Below are positions 1 to 12,294 of a stretch of DNA of 64,000 nucleotides, piece by piece. The notes under the pieces were generated by a model. The model made no database searches. It saw only the letters and a program-made list of their open reading frames with translations, and was not told the DNA's origin. Origin of the DNA: Daphnia pulex (taxonomy: Eukaryota; Arthropoda; Branchiopoda; Diplostraca; Daphniidae); the NCBI RefSeq assembly GCF_021134715.1, contig NC_060026.1, positions 3,038,001 to 3,102,000 on the forward strand, in the 5' to 3' direction. Numbering within the stretch: the stretch's first letter is position 1; each line of letters starts with the position of its first letter. The translations under genes were made by a program, and so were the position numbers.

Positions 1-101
1 CCACCAGAAATTTCAAACAAAAAAATTCTAGCTATGATCAGTTAGCAAAATAAATTGTATTTTTTTTTCCTTTTTTTAAATAAACCGCCAATAATTTAAA
101 T

Positions 102-722
102 TTAGTAAATCTTGTAACCCTTGCCGTTGAATGGGACATGAACTGGCAAGTGGTCGCCCTTTGGCTGGAAACCGGCCTCATCAGCGGACCAGGTCAAAGT
201 AACTTTCTCGCCTTCGGGAGAAACCCAGTAAGAAGATCCCTTGTTGGTGTTGCCCATAACATCCTCGTAAGTGGCCTTTCCGTAAGAATCGTAAGAAGCG
301 CCTTGCATCTTCTTCTGGACCTGGGACTCTTCACGGGTGGTGTAGTCGGATCCGGCGTAGCTGCAACATGCCCAATTTGAGATTTGATTAGAATTTGTGT
401 AACTACTTAATTAATTTATCAATCGTGAGAGATTGAAAATGAAAAGTTTACCTCCACTTGCTGCTGCCGTCAAGGTTGCGCTCATCGGATTGGCTCACGA
501 TGGTGATTCCGGCGTACTTGTTATCCTTGTAGCTGGAAGGAGCGTAGTTGGAAGGGTAGCTGGTGGCAGCAGTGACAGCCAAGACAGCGGCGATAACGAA
601 CTAAGTCGATAAAATCTCAGTCTTATTAGTTAATCCTTATTCGGTATATTGCTTAATATGGGAAGATTCAGCACTTTAAAAAGTTAGGATTTTATTAGTT
701 ATTTTTTTCTCACCAGTTTCAT
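102..722 (-). CDS. RR-1 type cuticular protein
   Basis: Chitin-binding structural protein of the arthropod cuticle, secreted by epidermis. Three exons on the minus strand: 714-722 (Met-Lys-Leu only), 452-600 and 102-360, joined at GT-AG sites; their sum is 417 nt, giving 138 residues. Residues 1-16 are a hydrophobic signal peptide (MKLFVIAAVLAVTAAT). The Rebers-Riddiford domain fills the C-terminal half: a Ser-Ser-Tyr-Trp-Val-Ser-Pro-Glu-Gly-Glu stretch followed by TWSADEAGFQPKGDHLP, which matches the RR-1 (soft cuticle) form of the motif. A tiny first exon that interrupts the signal peptide is typical of arthropod cuticle genes. A TATA box lies about 60 bp upstream of the start. The family call is firm; the exact tissue and stage cannot be seen. 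Confidence 0.93.
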
Positions 723-779
723 GTTGAAATTTGGTTGATGAGTTGGGCAACTGATACTTTTGACTCAGTACGAGTCAGG

Positions 780-790
780 CTTTTATATAT
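780..790 (-). promoter_or_regulatory. TATA box of the cuticle gene
   Basis: The minus strand reads ATATATAAAAG about 58-68 bp upstream of the cuticle start codon. This is a suitable distance for a TATA box with a short 5' leader, as expected for a strongly, periodically expressed cuticle gene. Confidence 0.6.
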
Positions 791-1241
791 CCGTGGAATA
801 AGTGAAAGGATCAGAAATGTTTCCATGTTTGATTGCACTCGAATGCAGTAATTTTTGTTGCCAAAGATATAGGTCATTCGGTGGTTTTTGAAGAATTGAA
901 AGGGAATTCTTCTTTTTCGTCGTGAGGTAAAAGTAAACACGCCCTATTTCCCCAATTTTTCTTGATACATTACATCAAAATTGCTTTTTGACTCAAAGAT
1001 CACCCAACCTTATTCAGGCCAATGACAAAGAGCTTGGATACCGGTAACAATTTAAAGAAAACGTCAGTTATATAATACTTCTTCTCCATAAGAATAAATA
1101 ATCAACTTTGCTTTTAACATTTGCAATAATTTATTGAATAACGAGAGCAGTACAATGAGTGATGATTGAGGACAGATAAAAAAGGAAAAGAATTTTGGAA
1201 CAAGAAATACTTTTCAGTTCGATATTGACCATTATTTCCAT
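791..1241. other. Intergenic, cuticle gene upstream / Pi3K 3' flank
   Basis: AT-rich sequence between the cuticle promoter and the end of the PI3K subunit gene. The only long reading frame here shows no family similarity. I see no RNA gene or repeat. Confidence 0.5.
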
Positions 1242-2630
1242 TTAAAAAGATAAATATCCTTCGGCAGTGGTGGCAACTACAGCAGCAGCTGGGCTGACAG
1301 GGGTTGAATGATTGCCTTCAGGAGGTTGAGGCCCGTGCAACGGATGAGCCAAGGTAGTAGTTATGAGTGGATTGAGTTCCTCCAGCGAGTGGCCGGCGTA
1401 GTAGACGACCAAATCGTTCAGCGTGGGGAATAGAAGGTAAGGCTCGGTGAAACCGAATCCTCGCTCCGATCGATGGATCAGAATGTGTCCGACGGGTGTT
1501 TTCTTAACATTGGAACAAGCGATCGAGAGAGCAAAAGGAGCGCTTCCGGCGCTGCGGCGGATCAGGAACGTCCCGTCGGCTTTGCCGGTGAGAAAGCGCT
1601 CGGCATCCGGCCGGGTGTAATCAGGTAGGAGCCAATATTGGCTGTCGGCGTGTACGCTGGATGGATGCTGCTGCAAATAAACCTGTATCATCGCCAAGAA
1701 CTTCATCTGAAGGAGATCCCTAGTTTTGCAGAGCTGATGCAATTCGGGTTTCAGGGCGTTCATCTCCCGATCTAAATTGCGGCTGAGGACCGTTTGGACC
1801 CGCAATTGATTCTGCAACTCTTGGCTGGTCTGTTTCAAATTGCCCATCTGGAACTTGAGCAGCTGGTAGTTCTCCTTGAGACTGTGGACTTCGTGGCGGT
1901 GAGCCTCGCGCTCGAACTTTTCGTGCAATCGCAGTTGCTCCTCGAACATGACGACAGCTTCGTTGAAGGCGTCCGAAGCTTGTTTCTTGAACTGGATTTC
2001 TTGCGAGCATTGGGAATAATCGTTGTGGTATTGGTCGTACTGCTGGGAGCGTTTCAAATATTCGTTATGGGCATCTTCCAGTCGCTTCCGCATTTTCTCC
2101 ACGTCGTTGCCCGATTCCGCTTCTTCCGCCTGCTACATAAGGAAACAGATTAGATGACGTAATCGACTTAAATATTTGCATCTACTTACATTCTGGAAGC
2201 GTGAAACTGGATAAAGTAATTTGACATTTAATGTCGGATTGTACTGGGCCAGGGAGACGGATCGATAAAAGTTGATGAGTTCCGGCACGGAATGGAAATT
2301 GTAGGGCTCTGAAAATCCGTAACGACCGTGTCGATTGCAGCAGATCTTGACCAATTTGTTGCATCCGCCTTTGCGGAGTGTCAGGGTGTACTCGCCGGCT
2401 TTGGAGGAGGAATCGCGGACCAGAAACGTTCCATCGGGCGTGTCCTTCATCAGATCGTCGATTTCTTCGCGGCTGATATTCTTCCAGTACCACTCGGCAT
2501 CGCTGATGAGACGCAAGCACGTCTCGCCAGCGGCTGCTGCTGCAACAGGTGCACTATTACTAAAGTCCGTCTGAGATAACCGCCGATTAAGTCGAGGTGG
2601 TAAAGTGGGCGCTCGTTGTAATTCCGACAT
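1242..2630 (-). CDS. Pi3K21B: PI3-kinase regulatory subunit, p60 type (SH2-iSH2-SH2)
   Basis: Adaptor of class IA phosphoinositide 3-kinase. It binds the p110 catalytic subunit and recruits it to phosphotyrosines on insulin/growth-factor receptors. Two exons, 2190-2630 and 1242-2132, with a 57-bp GT-AG intron; 443 residues. The N-SH2 spans about 45-140, with the phosphotyrosine Arg72 in TFLVRD. The charged coiled-coil inter-SH2 region that clamps p110 spans about 150-300. The C-SH2 spans about 312-420, with Arg339 in TFLIRRS. No SH3 or BH/RhoGAP domain precedes the first SH2, so it is the short form, like Drosophila Pi3K21B (p60) and vertebrate p55, rather than p85. The start ATG at 2630 opens a Pro/Arg-rich leader. 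A non-coding first exon further upstream is possible. Confidence 0.93.
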
Positions 2631-3943
2631 TTTCTTTTATATTCACTTGGCGATCAAATCAGTTTCGGTAAAATTTCAATAACTGTAAGTTTTCAGTGTT
2701 GTCGACATCTTTTCTAAAAAATTAAATTTAAAAAACTGATTAGAATTGGGTGAAGCTTGGTGTGAAAATTAATTTGTTTTACCTATTCGCTTTGTCTTGA
2801 TTGGAAAGCAACAAATTGATCTGTTCACTGTCTGTGAGATGAATGCATAAATCTCGGCTAAACAGTCTTCTAGCGTACTGGCGAGAATGCTGGTTGCCCG
2901 TTAGAGCGAGAAAGGGCGTGGTAGCTGCACGCCAGTTGGATTTCCTGCTTGTGGCCACAGCAGCAAAAACCGCAGACGCTTAAATAAGAGCAGATCGCCG
3001 CCCCGTCCACAAAGCCCCGCACTACTAAAAATGGTTGAAAAATTCGATAAGAGAAAATGAAAGAAAGTTTTAAACATTTTAGCAAACAAGTTCCATTACG
3101 GGAATTCTTATAGAGAAACATTACTAATGTTCCATTAACTGTACTAATGTAACATTAGTACAGTTATGCAACCCTATAAACCAGCAGCGTTTGATCACAT
3201 GGTCCCTCTGCATTAGCTTTTATTGCAATCAATCCTCAGGCAGTCAGGCTGTTAATATTCAAACTTCTAATGGTCTTTGCTTTTCTGTTGTTTGATTAAT
3301 TTAATGTTTTTGTTTCACAGGACATTAAATGGGACAAATTTTTCTCCAATTTCTACATCTAATGTTCTCGTTAGCCATTTCTTGTTTATAATTTTGAATG
3401 AAAAAAATTACCACTTTTGACGATAAAAAAGTAACCAAAGAGTATAGGGATCGAATTGGTATAGATGAGACTATTTCCGGAGCGGTGGAAATGAAAGCAA
3501 ATATGCTTTTCATGTGGAAAAAACCATGTTGACAGACCAATCATCTTTCGGTTGCTATACTCTAATGGAACCAATCAGATTTTTTTGTGTCGGCTTGATA
3601 GAGTATACTGATGAAAACCAGTTGGCTTTGATATCGTGTCATTCGATCCAACTAAAATCTAAGAAATAGAAACCCGACATACAAAATTTGCTCGTCGTCG
3701 GTACTTTTTTCAAATTCTACGCTTAATCAACTTAATTTTTTCGTAAAAAAAAAAAAATAATACTGCAAAATGCCACGTTGCATGTTGAGCAACAATTCGT
3801 TTGAAACCGATACAGCTTCTATTTTTAAAACAATACAAATAAAATGTATGCCAACGAATGGAATAGCTGTTTGCAGTATTATAAAATTTAATAAAATCTT
3901 TGCAAGTTGCTCTCATCTCGTGGCCTTGTTGTACGTTTTCCAG
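2631..3943. other. Intergenic between the Pi3K and H2A-like genes
   Basis: Holds the upstream region of the PI3K subunit gene, a perfect hairpin at 3136-3166, and AT-rich sequence. Short reading frames here have no recognisable domains or splice context. No RNA gene was seen. Confidence 0.45.
3136..3166. repeat. Perfect 15-bp-arm hairpin
   Basis: TAACTGTACTAATGT is followed by a single A and then its exact reverse complement, ACATTAGTACAGTTA. A related TACTAATGT stretch lies just upstream at about 3122-3130. It could be the footprint of a foldback element or a structured site. No gene is attached. Confidence 0.7.
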
Positions 3944-4496
3944 CTAATCACTGCTGCTCGGTTCATCAAGCATGGATGCTGTAGATCAAATATAATTTTA
4001 GATTTTTACAGCAGTTACTTTTTAGATATGTTTACCTATTGATCTGTCCTCGCCAGTCATAAGTTCGCGTAATTCTTCGTTGTTTTGAAAAACAATCTGC
4101 AAGTGACGTGGTTTGATTTTAGACATTCGAGCATTGGCAGCTTCCCCAGCAAATGAAATAACTTCAGTGACTAAATATTCGAGAACAGCTGCCATATAAA
4201 CCGGTGCATCTTTGCAGATGTCGATCGAGTAATCAGAAAGCATTCTGAATTTCAATTTTTTAACAGGAAATTGGATTCCGGTTCTCTTTGGTGACGATTT
4301 CTTCAAGATCCCACGACCAGTAGATGGTACCCTGTGGACTTCATCATCCTCAGATTCCTGTTAATTTTGGATGAACATATTTTTAAATTTTCAAACGGTG
4401 TGATAATTAATTATCTTTACTTACTTGTGACATGTCAGCAAATGAAACCGATTTACCACTGACAGAGGAACCTAAAGAAACTAAACCCATTTCCAT
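3944..4496 (-). CDS. Highly divergent short histone H2A-like protein
   Basis: A histone-fold protein clearly derived from H2A but far from the canonical form. Three proposed exons (4425-4496, 4036-4357, 3944-3978), all with GT-AG boundaries, sum to 429 nt or 142 residues. The core keeps GIQFPV, DAPVYMAAVLEYL, KPRHLQ and NNEEL in H2A order. An acidic/Ser N-terminal tail of about 45 residues precedes it. After the alpha-3 region the protein ends quickly, with about 20 residues rich in Asp, Glu and Ser, so the H2A docking domain is missing. In the acidic patch the positions matching H2A Glu64 and Asp90 are Ser and Asn, while those matching Glu56, Glu61, Glu91 and Glu92 remain. It has introns and no 3' stem-loop, unlike the clustered histones. 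The last exon is the least certain part. It may be a germline or replication-independent variant; that is inference. Confidence 0.75.
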
Positions 4497-5091
4497 TTTG
4501 ATTGACTAAAATAGCAGCTAAATAATAGCCTTTAAATAAAATTCGACACGGAACACGCAGCACGTGTCTGGATGATGACTGAGTGTGACCAAAAATGTTA
4601 ACATTTCTCAGTAATCTTTTTGCGGACGTTTCAGTCTGCATTTGAATTTTGAGGATGGGGGAACAAGAGGCCCACCAATAGAAAAACAGCAGTGCACGTG
4701 CCTGAGGTCTGCCCAGACTTGATTTCTCGTCGGCTGCTCCCTGGGGCCTTGAAAGAAATGGATTAACTCCGGATACGATTTTTGTTTCTCCAGAATTATT
4801 TAGTAAAAAATGTGTCGCTAATATACAATGTATTAACCAAAACAACCACGATAAACATCTAGACAAACAGGAGGAATGTTGTTAGTTTTTCCGGTATAAT
4901 AATAATTTTTTTGTCTTTTTTTGGGCTCCCCTATTTCAAATGGATGAATGGTGCATGCACAGATAGAAAGACAAGACAAATTTACTACTGATTCGACGGC
5001 ACGGATATAGAGCATCATGTTCTACCGCCCGCACGAAGGAAAAAATTGTGAAAGAGAAAAAGGAAAAAAAACAACTTCCTATATGGGTAAA
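4497..5091. other. Intergenic, H2A-like upstream / V-ATPase E 3' flank
   Basis: Nothing beyond AT-rich flanking sequence. The reading frames present lack domain similarity and look like chance frames. Confidence 0.4.
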
Positions 5092-6038
5092 TTAATCGAA
5101 GAATTTGCGGTTGGGATTTGCATTGAACAGCTTGGTACGCATCTCGGGCAGCATTTGACCGGCAATCATCTCCAAGCGATTTTCGAGAGTGTTGTTGACT
5201 CGAATACGTCCGTGGAATGCACACAGCTCAACTCCACCGCATCTGAAAATTTAATTAGAAAATACAATGAAGTTTCATTTCCTTTTTAAAAAATGAACTC
5301 GAGTTAAAATCTTACGTGTCAGCTGGAAGAAAGTTATCTTTAGCAATGTTGATGTGGCATGGTTTGTGCATAGCCTCAGTGTATTTTGCAATGGCCTCGG
5401 GCAGTACGCTTTCTACTAGTTCCAAGTCAATTTCACGGCAGCGGATAGTCACGTTAGGCTCCATAATCTAGACAAAAGTGATGATGACAAAAGATTTTCT
5501 CAACACTTGAATACAATAGTTATACCTGGAACAAAGCTTGAATAATCAAATCACAAACAACTCGGGTGTAGTTGGCACGATCAGAACTAGATTTTCCCAG
5601 CCTTGTTCGAGCCTCAGACAAAAGATTTTGAATGTGCTGCTGTTGAGCTTGCAGGACCTTCAATCGTGCCTGATTCAGCAAGTTGGATGATTGACTGGAG
5701 AAAAACAAGAACATTTGTAAAAAAATATTCCAATTTAACTCTTCTCAAGTCCCTTACATTTTCTTTTGTAGTTCGACCTGCTTCTCCTTCCTTTCATAGA
5801 ATTCCATAATCTTAAGACGCTGCTGCTGGACCAAACGACCCTTTTCGATATTGAATTCTTCTTCGGCCTTGGCGTCGATTTCTTCGACTTTTTCATTAGC
5901 TTCTTGCTCAATGAAGCCCATCATTTGTTTGATCTGTTAAATTCATTTAGATTGTTAAAATTGGTGTTCCGAGATCGACGTTTTATTTTATTAAAAAACT
6001 CTTACCTGTTTTTGAACATCGCTATCGGTGAGTGCCAT
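5092..6038 (-). CDS. Vha26: V-type proton ATPase subunit E
   Basis: Peripheral-stalk subunit of the V1 sector of the vacuolar H+-ATPase. It forms the E-G stators that hold the catalytic A3B3 head against rotation, on endosomes, lysosomes and proton-pumping epithelia. Five minus-strand exons (6006-6038, 5758-5933, 5526-5694, 5316-5467, 5092-5242) join in frame to exactly 226 residues, the usual metazoan length. The start [11 protein letters not shown], the Glu/Lys-rich N-terminal helix ([20 protein letters not shown]), the [13 protein letters not shown] segment and the terminal NPNRKFFD are all characteristic. The start lies about 440 bp from that of the divergent TRAPPC8 gene, so the two may share a promoter region. 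No defects are seen. Confidence 0.97.
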
Positions 6039-6481
6039 TTTGCTGATTTGAAGGTAGTTTCAAACAAAAACCAGAAATATCGTTAAACTAGAAGTCTAGA
6101 ATTTGAGAAGTGTTATAGCTGACAGAGTGACAGAGGTTTGTGAAGAGAACACTTCCTTACTAGCGTCAGCTGATTTGGTTTGTCATGTGACAGCAGTGGG
6201 TGTGGCCATCTGACGGCACAAGCCGCATTAAAGACTATTTCAAATTATTTTATATATCTCAAAAAAGATTAGAATAAGTCAAACCGTTTTTCATTTATAA
6301 AAAGATAATCATTTTACAGAGCACAAAGTACTAATGTTAGCAAATTATTCATGAATTTAATTAAGGGTGTTCCGAATTTCGATACTAGGTGGCTTTCAGT
6401 TTACTTCTGCTTGTAACAAAAAAATGACAGCTGATGTCTGATTTTCACGAATGAAATGCTGATTTGATTTAACTACGGAAA
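6039..6481. promoter_or_regulatory. Head-to-head intergenic region Vha26 / Trappc8
   Basis: The 443 bp separating two divergent start codons must hold both promoters. No TATA box is evident for either gene, as usual for housekeeping genes. Confidence 0.5.
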
Positions 6482-9400
6482 ATGATGATGCCGATCAACA
6501 CAGTTGGGGGCCCTAGTGCGTCAGAAGTGATTCAACAAGCATTTTGTCCAGCTATAGCTGTTCTTTCGTCTCCTGATGTCGATGTGGTCTGTAGCAAAAA
6601 TCGACTCACTTTCGTCGAACTTCTGCAGCCGTTTAGCCGACTGTCTGTAGAAGGTAAAACACATATCCTGGTGCCAGTGTCTTAAAGCCTTCAAATAAAT
6701 GTATAACTCGCAGGTCAAATAAGAGATGTTAACCAGGCGTTGCACTCAGTCACTCACTTCAGGCTGAGTGTTCGTGACATCTCATGGAGACCCGCCTCTA
6801 CCATTTTGGCAAGGCGTTTGCTGTCTGAAGCTGTGACCAGTTTTTCTGTCAATGAAAACAAAGTTATTGTTATTGGGGGTAATATCAATCATCCTTTAGA
6901 TTTGTAAATTGTATAACTATTTGTTTAATTCCAGACGCAGATTCAATTGAAATCAATCCTCACACACCCTGGTATGATTCATGGAGAGAGACTCTATGGA
7001 GCTGTTTAGAAATGACTGACCATGATTTTGCTCGTCATTACTTGGCCACATTACTAGTTGTTTCATCTTCCCACCCTAATCCAATGGAACAATTTCAGCA
7101 ACTTAATGACCAGCTTACCCAGTTGATGGTATTGTAAACTCCTGATTTTTTTTGGACATTAAATTCTTACAATTTTTTTTTTAACTTCCAGTCAAGCAAT
7201 GGAACAGTTGATGGGCCTAGATGGTTCAATATGTTGTCTTTGCGTTACCATGTTCTTGTCCATGACGCGTGTGATGGCGAAACTTCAAAGTAAATGAGAA
7301 ACATCTTATTTATTTCAGTATACTCTAAAAATAATATTCCAATACATTCAGGGCAGAAGAATTGTTACAAACTATGAGAAACGCTTATGGATCCCACGGA
7401 TGTCATCTACTAGTAATCAACTCCAAACCCAAAAAAGGATCAATGATTGAACCAGGACTACCAGCACCCGATCCTTGGCTTCGATTTCTACCACGAAAAG
7501 CCAGCAAGGTAAATTAAACTTTCCCCTATGGTTTTCCGCTTAAATTTCGTTACATTTAAATCTTGTTACAAGCGCTCCATTTGGAAAAAGGTAACATAAT
7601 CTTGGTACAATTGAATGGTGTTAACTTGATTTTTTTAATTTTTCAGTCGGACGCTTCAATTGAGGGAGAGACAGTCGTGGATGGAGCAGATGCTGGGGAA
7701 ATGGAACTGCCAGGGAAAGTGGTAGAAGGAACAAATTCGCAATCATTGGGATCCCTACCTAAAATGCCGATAATGGATGCTCTGCAGGAGGCTATGCAGG
7801 AAATCAATATCAATTCAATCTTAGCTCCATCGCCGTCGACATCAGCTCTCTCATCCCTGACTCGAGATGACGGCACGAATATGAAAAACAATCTCAGCCA
7901 GAGAAGCGCCGTTGAGGTATTTATTGTCTTATTGATTCCACATTCTTTGATTTCGTGTTGTAATTTTTTATTTGATCGATACAACAGATCAAAGATGATC
8001 CTCTTAATGCTGGGCTGGGAATGACGACCGGTGGGCTCTCTGTTGATGAAGCGGATGGTACAGGACTAATTCTAGCTCCTAGTATTGTGGAAAGTGAACT
8101 TCACGGCGGATGCCTTACAACAGAAGATTTGGATCGCATTCAGGGTTTAGTTAACGATTTTTGCCTAAAGAGTTTACTTCCTCACATGGAACGACAAATG
8201 CGATTGCTTAATGAATCCGTAAGTTTGTGTTTGTCATTTTTTTTTCTTTTTCAAGTAAAGAATATTTTACATTTCTTTCCTTCTTCGACTTTTTAGGCTT
8301 CAGCTCGAAAAAGTACTCATCGATCGTTGCTAAGTGCCACCAAACGTTGGTTCGGTAGTAGCCGACCCGGTGGTCTCCAAACAACTCAGACTGTTGCCGT
8401 GAGGTAAGCATATTAATTCAACTTAATTTTTAGAGTGGACTTTAATTTTTACTGAGTTTTCGACAGCTATCATCCCGAGTCTGTCCAGCTACAGTTTCGA
8501 CGCTTAGGCGATTTAGCATTTCTTCTAGGTCACTATGAATTGGCCTATCATTCCTATCATTCTGCCAAAAAGGACTTTGAAGCTGATCAAGCTTGGCTGC
8601 ACTATGCTGGAGCCATGGAGATGGCTTCACTCTCCGTCTTCCTGCAGAATGGTCATAATCGTACCATCCCGTTCCACTACTTCGACAAAGCGTTGACCAC
8701 GTATCTGCAAACTTGCAAGTCCGTTTTAATCATACGAGTCATGCCGTTCAGCCAAACTTTAGTGCACGTTTCCCATTTACAGGATGCCGTATTGGGCCAC
8801 GCGCTGTGCCGTGTTGGCATCCGAGTGCCTTAAAGCGACGAATCAATACAGTGACGCCGCTCTACAACTAATTCGACTTACCAGTGAAGACGCCGATTTG
8901 CGAAGCGCCGTCCTTCTAGAACAAGCTGCCCTTTGTTTTCTTCGATCTGCCGTCAAACCAAATTCGTCATCTGGCGGTAATTTAAATGTCGGAAGATTGA
9001 AACTTTAAAAGAATAAATAAACCAATTTTGGTCTTAATTTTTAGATGCCGCCAAGCCGAACATGGTGCCCCTCATCCGCAAATACGCCTTCCACATGATT
9101 CTGGCTGGTCATCGGTTTGGCAAGTCGGGGCAAAAGCGCCACGCTTCTCGAGCTTATCAACTCGCCTTGCAAGTATGTCCTTTAAGCCGCTTATCTTCCC
9201 AGATTTTCCTCATAGTCAAATTTGTTCCAGGTGTATAAAGGGCATGGTTGGAGCTTAGCTGAAGATCACATACACTACACAGTAGGGCGACAATGCTTAA
9301 ATCGACAACAGATTGAAGCAGCTTGTCATGCGTTGGGTGCTCTTTTAAAGCCAGATTCTTTGCAGACTGCCGCTCAGCAAACCGCCTATTTAAATGAATT

Positions 9401-12252
9401 CATTCACGTTCACCAGGTAACTGGTTTTTAATTAATTTTTTTGCAATATGATATTTCATAAATTTTTTTAACCCAAAACAGTTGTTAAATAAACACCGAG
9501 AAAACGAAATCAAAACGTCAACTTCACTTCCAGTGTTACCCCTGCCTGTGATCGATAGCAACCAGATCAGAGTATTAGTTGACACGAAAGATCCCACGGA
9601 AAACATTTGTCCGCCCGTGTCTGAGGCCTCTCATGTCACCTTCAACGACGACGAAGTTCATCACGCAAAGTACGTTTGTCACCTAACTATTTTTAAAATA
9701 ATCATCAATAATGGAATGGTTGTGTTGTATAGGTGGGCCAATATGGAAGAGAAACTGGTGCAGTCGGCCTTTGGCACAACTCATGCCATGTTCCGGCCTA
9801 CCAATCTTCTATTTTCTAATACGACCAACAATACGGCTCATCCACAAACGTATTGTGATGGTAAAAGAAATTAATTTTTCGGTTTTAGAAGATAAATTCT
9901 AATTTATATTTCATGGTTTTTTTAGACCTCATTAGTTTAGAATTACCTTTGACCAACCCCTTGCGCATTCCTGTCCTATTATGTGACATTCGTCTAGTGT
10001 GGAACTTCTCTGGAGCGGACGGCAACCTATCAAATCTACTCATGACAAACAACAATCCATTGGTTACCACTTACATTTTACCAAGGATTGTACTGAATCC
10101 TTCTTCTTCACATAAGGTTTAATTTGTTTCTGTTTGCAGCTCAATTGCAGCAATGCTAATATTAAGTTTTGCGGTAAAAATTAGGTTGTTTTGAACGTGA
10201 AACCCAAAGCAGAGGGAATGCTGACCATTGAAGGAGTCGCTTTTGACCTTCGCCCAGTCAATGTAGAGCCTTCGGCAGCAGTAGTTGGATTAGTGTCGTC
10301 AGTGTCAGGTAAGTTTACTAGTGTTTTATGTTGGTTAATTTTCGTCAAATTTAAACTGAAATTTTGCTTTAGGGCGAGTAATGTTTAGCTTGCAGGGCCC
10401 GAGGTTAAATGCGACCCAACAGGAACGTCATGGCAAAGTATATGCTTCTGACAAAAGACTCTCGATCCAAGTCGGGCCACGCATGCCTAAATTGCAAGTG
10501 CTGTTCCACTCCTTACCAGAATTTCTATTTAGCGGAGAAATTCGCCCAGTGGTGGTCGAACTCTCCAACATTTGCCCTAGTGTACCCGTTGCCAATATAA
10601 TTATCGCTTCCAACGATCCCTTACACCTCGCTTTCGACCTTCCCCGCATTGAGAGCAAAAATGTTCGAAATGATCAAATTGCACTCTACCGTTGGGATCC
10701 CACTCAAAAATCAATTAAAATGTGGTTGAAAGGCACCGAAAACGTTGGGTTAACATCATTGGATCTCATGTTTTTCTCTACTAATCCCGCCATAAAAGCC
10801 AGGTAATTGGAAATTAAAATTGGATTGATGAGAAATAATTGACTTACAATTTGTTTGTAAAGATATCGTCTACTTCGCCACTGTTCGAAAATCTTTGTCT
10901 CTTCATCATTGAGCCTCGGTGCCTGGGTTCAAAGAGTTCCGAGTGGGGAGGATCGCACTGAAACATTGGCCGTTCAACTCCAAGTTCGGAACCTCAGAGA
11001 CGTAATTCAATTAAATTTCACGAAACAATTGATACTTCAGAAAATAATATTGGGATATATTTCAGGCGGATGACACATCACTAAGTGGTATTGAAGTTTC
11101 GCAGGTGGCTCTTCTTAGCAATCGATGGCATTTGCGTTCTGATCAGTCAACAATTCCAGGTGCTATAATTACTGAACTTGTTTAAAGCAAATAACAACGT
11201 GTTTTGTGTCTTGTTTAGACGGAGTACTTCATCCACAAGAAAGCCTCATTGGGGTGCTATTGGCCATCCGAGGAACTGAAAAGAGAGAATACAACGAGAG
11301 TGTTGTGCTAAAATTACCAAGCCATGGACGAGCTGTCGATTTCCAACTCGACCCATACCGATCATTCGTTAAAGAATTTCAGAAAACTACACCCGACACA
11401 ACTCTGGTTGTGTGCTGGACGGTAAAATATTATACTGTACAACATTTTGAGTTAAATCAACGATCTAATTTGTTTTCTTCTTGACTAGGCTACGCAAGCT
11501 TCTGAAGATGGATTTGGTACTTTACTCATAGAAGGGCAACATTACTTTGGTTGGAATTCCCAAGATATAGCAAGGTTAGAACTGTTCAATTAACTTTAAA
11601 TTTATGCTGCTGAGTAACTGTTTCCTTATAACTGTCTTTTTTCTTTTTAGCTCAAGTTTGCCAGAAACCAGTTTGAAATCACATCAGCAGTTGGTTTCCT
11701 ACTCCATGGAGTATTCAACAAAAGTGTTTCATGATTTTGACCAACAGAAGTAAGTTGGGTCTACATAGTAGGCCTAGTTCTTTAAAAACAAGTGTTTCAA
11801 TTATTTTTTGAATTTCATCACTTCATTATCATTGCATATTTTTCTAATAGGTTGTGTGTTATACCAGTAACTTTGTATCTTCACAATTGCAGTCAGCAAC
11901 AAGTCGATGTTCATTATTCAGCCAACTTCAATACAGGGTAAAATTTATAATGACATTAACAAATTTTTATTCACCCCAACCAAGTGATTTTTTCCCCAGG
12001 AAACCCCCACGTGCTTCTCAGTTGTACATGCCTGAAGCTGCTTCTCCCCTACTTTGGATAGGTCGTGTTCAAGGAGATGTTTGTTTGAAAGATACACCTG
12101 AAGCAGTTCACTTGACTATAGCAGTTTCAAGGCCAGGTGCTTACAGTCTTGTTCAAGGGTTACAAATCGATGCAAGAATGTTGGGTGAAAATGTTAGAGT
12201 ACCAAGTCCAAAAATTGAGTATACATTGATTGTTGATCACAAGGAAGTTTAA
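6482..12252 (+). CDS. Trappc8: TRAPP complex subunit 8
   Basis: Large subunit of metazoan TRAPPIII, which acts as a Rab1 exchange factor complex in ER-Golgi traffic and autophagosome formation. Twenty-four exons join in frame: 6482-6653, 6714-6878, 6935-7128, 7192-7289, 7352-7508, 7647-7916, 7988-8218, 8297-8403, 8467-8718, 8783-8976, 9045-9172, 9231-9416, 9482-9669, 9733-9860, 9926-10116, 10185-10308, 10373-10802, 10863-11001, 11066-11159, 11219-11421, 11489-11574, 11651-11749, 11851-11937, 12000-12252. They total 4176 nt or 1391 residues, close to the human protein. Family landmarks include ELLQPFSRL near the N-terminus, HYLATLLVVSSS, DPWLRFLPRK, LIRLTSEDADLRSAVLLEQAA (18 of 21 identical to the human protein as I remember it), AFHMILAGHRF and KGHGWSLAEDHI. 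Exon 9 ends at a weak GTCCGT donor, but the join is supported by frame and homology. An AATAAA lies at 12273. Confidence 0.95.
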
Positions 12253-12272
12253 TTGTATTATGTAGGTGAAAA

Positions 12273-12278
12273 AATAAA
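12273..12278 (+). terminator. Polyadenylation signal of Trappc8
   Basis: AATAAA occurs 21 bp after the Trappc8 stop codon. It lies within the 42 bp separating this stop from the stop of the convergent gene, so the two 3' ends must abut or overlap. Confidence 0.65.
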
Positions 12279-12294
12279 GTTGTTCAGATTTTAA

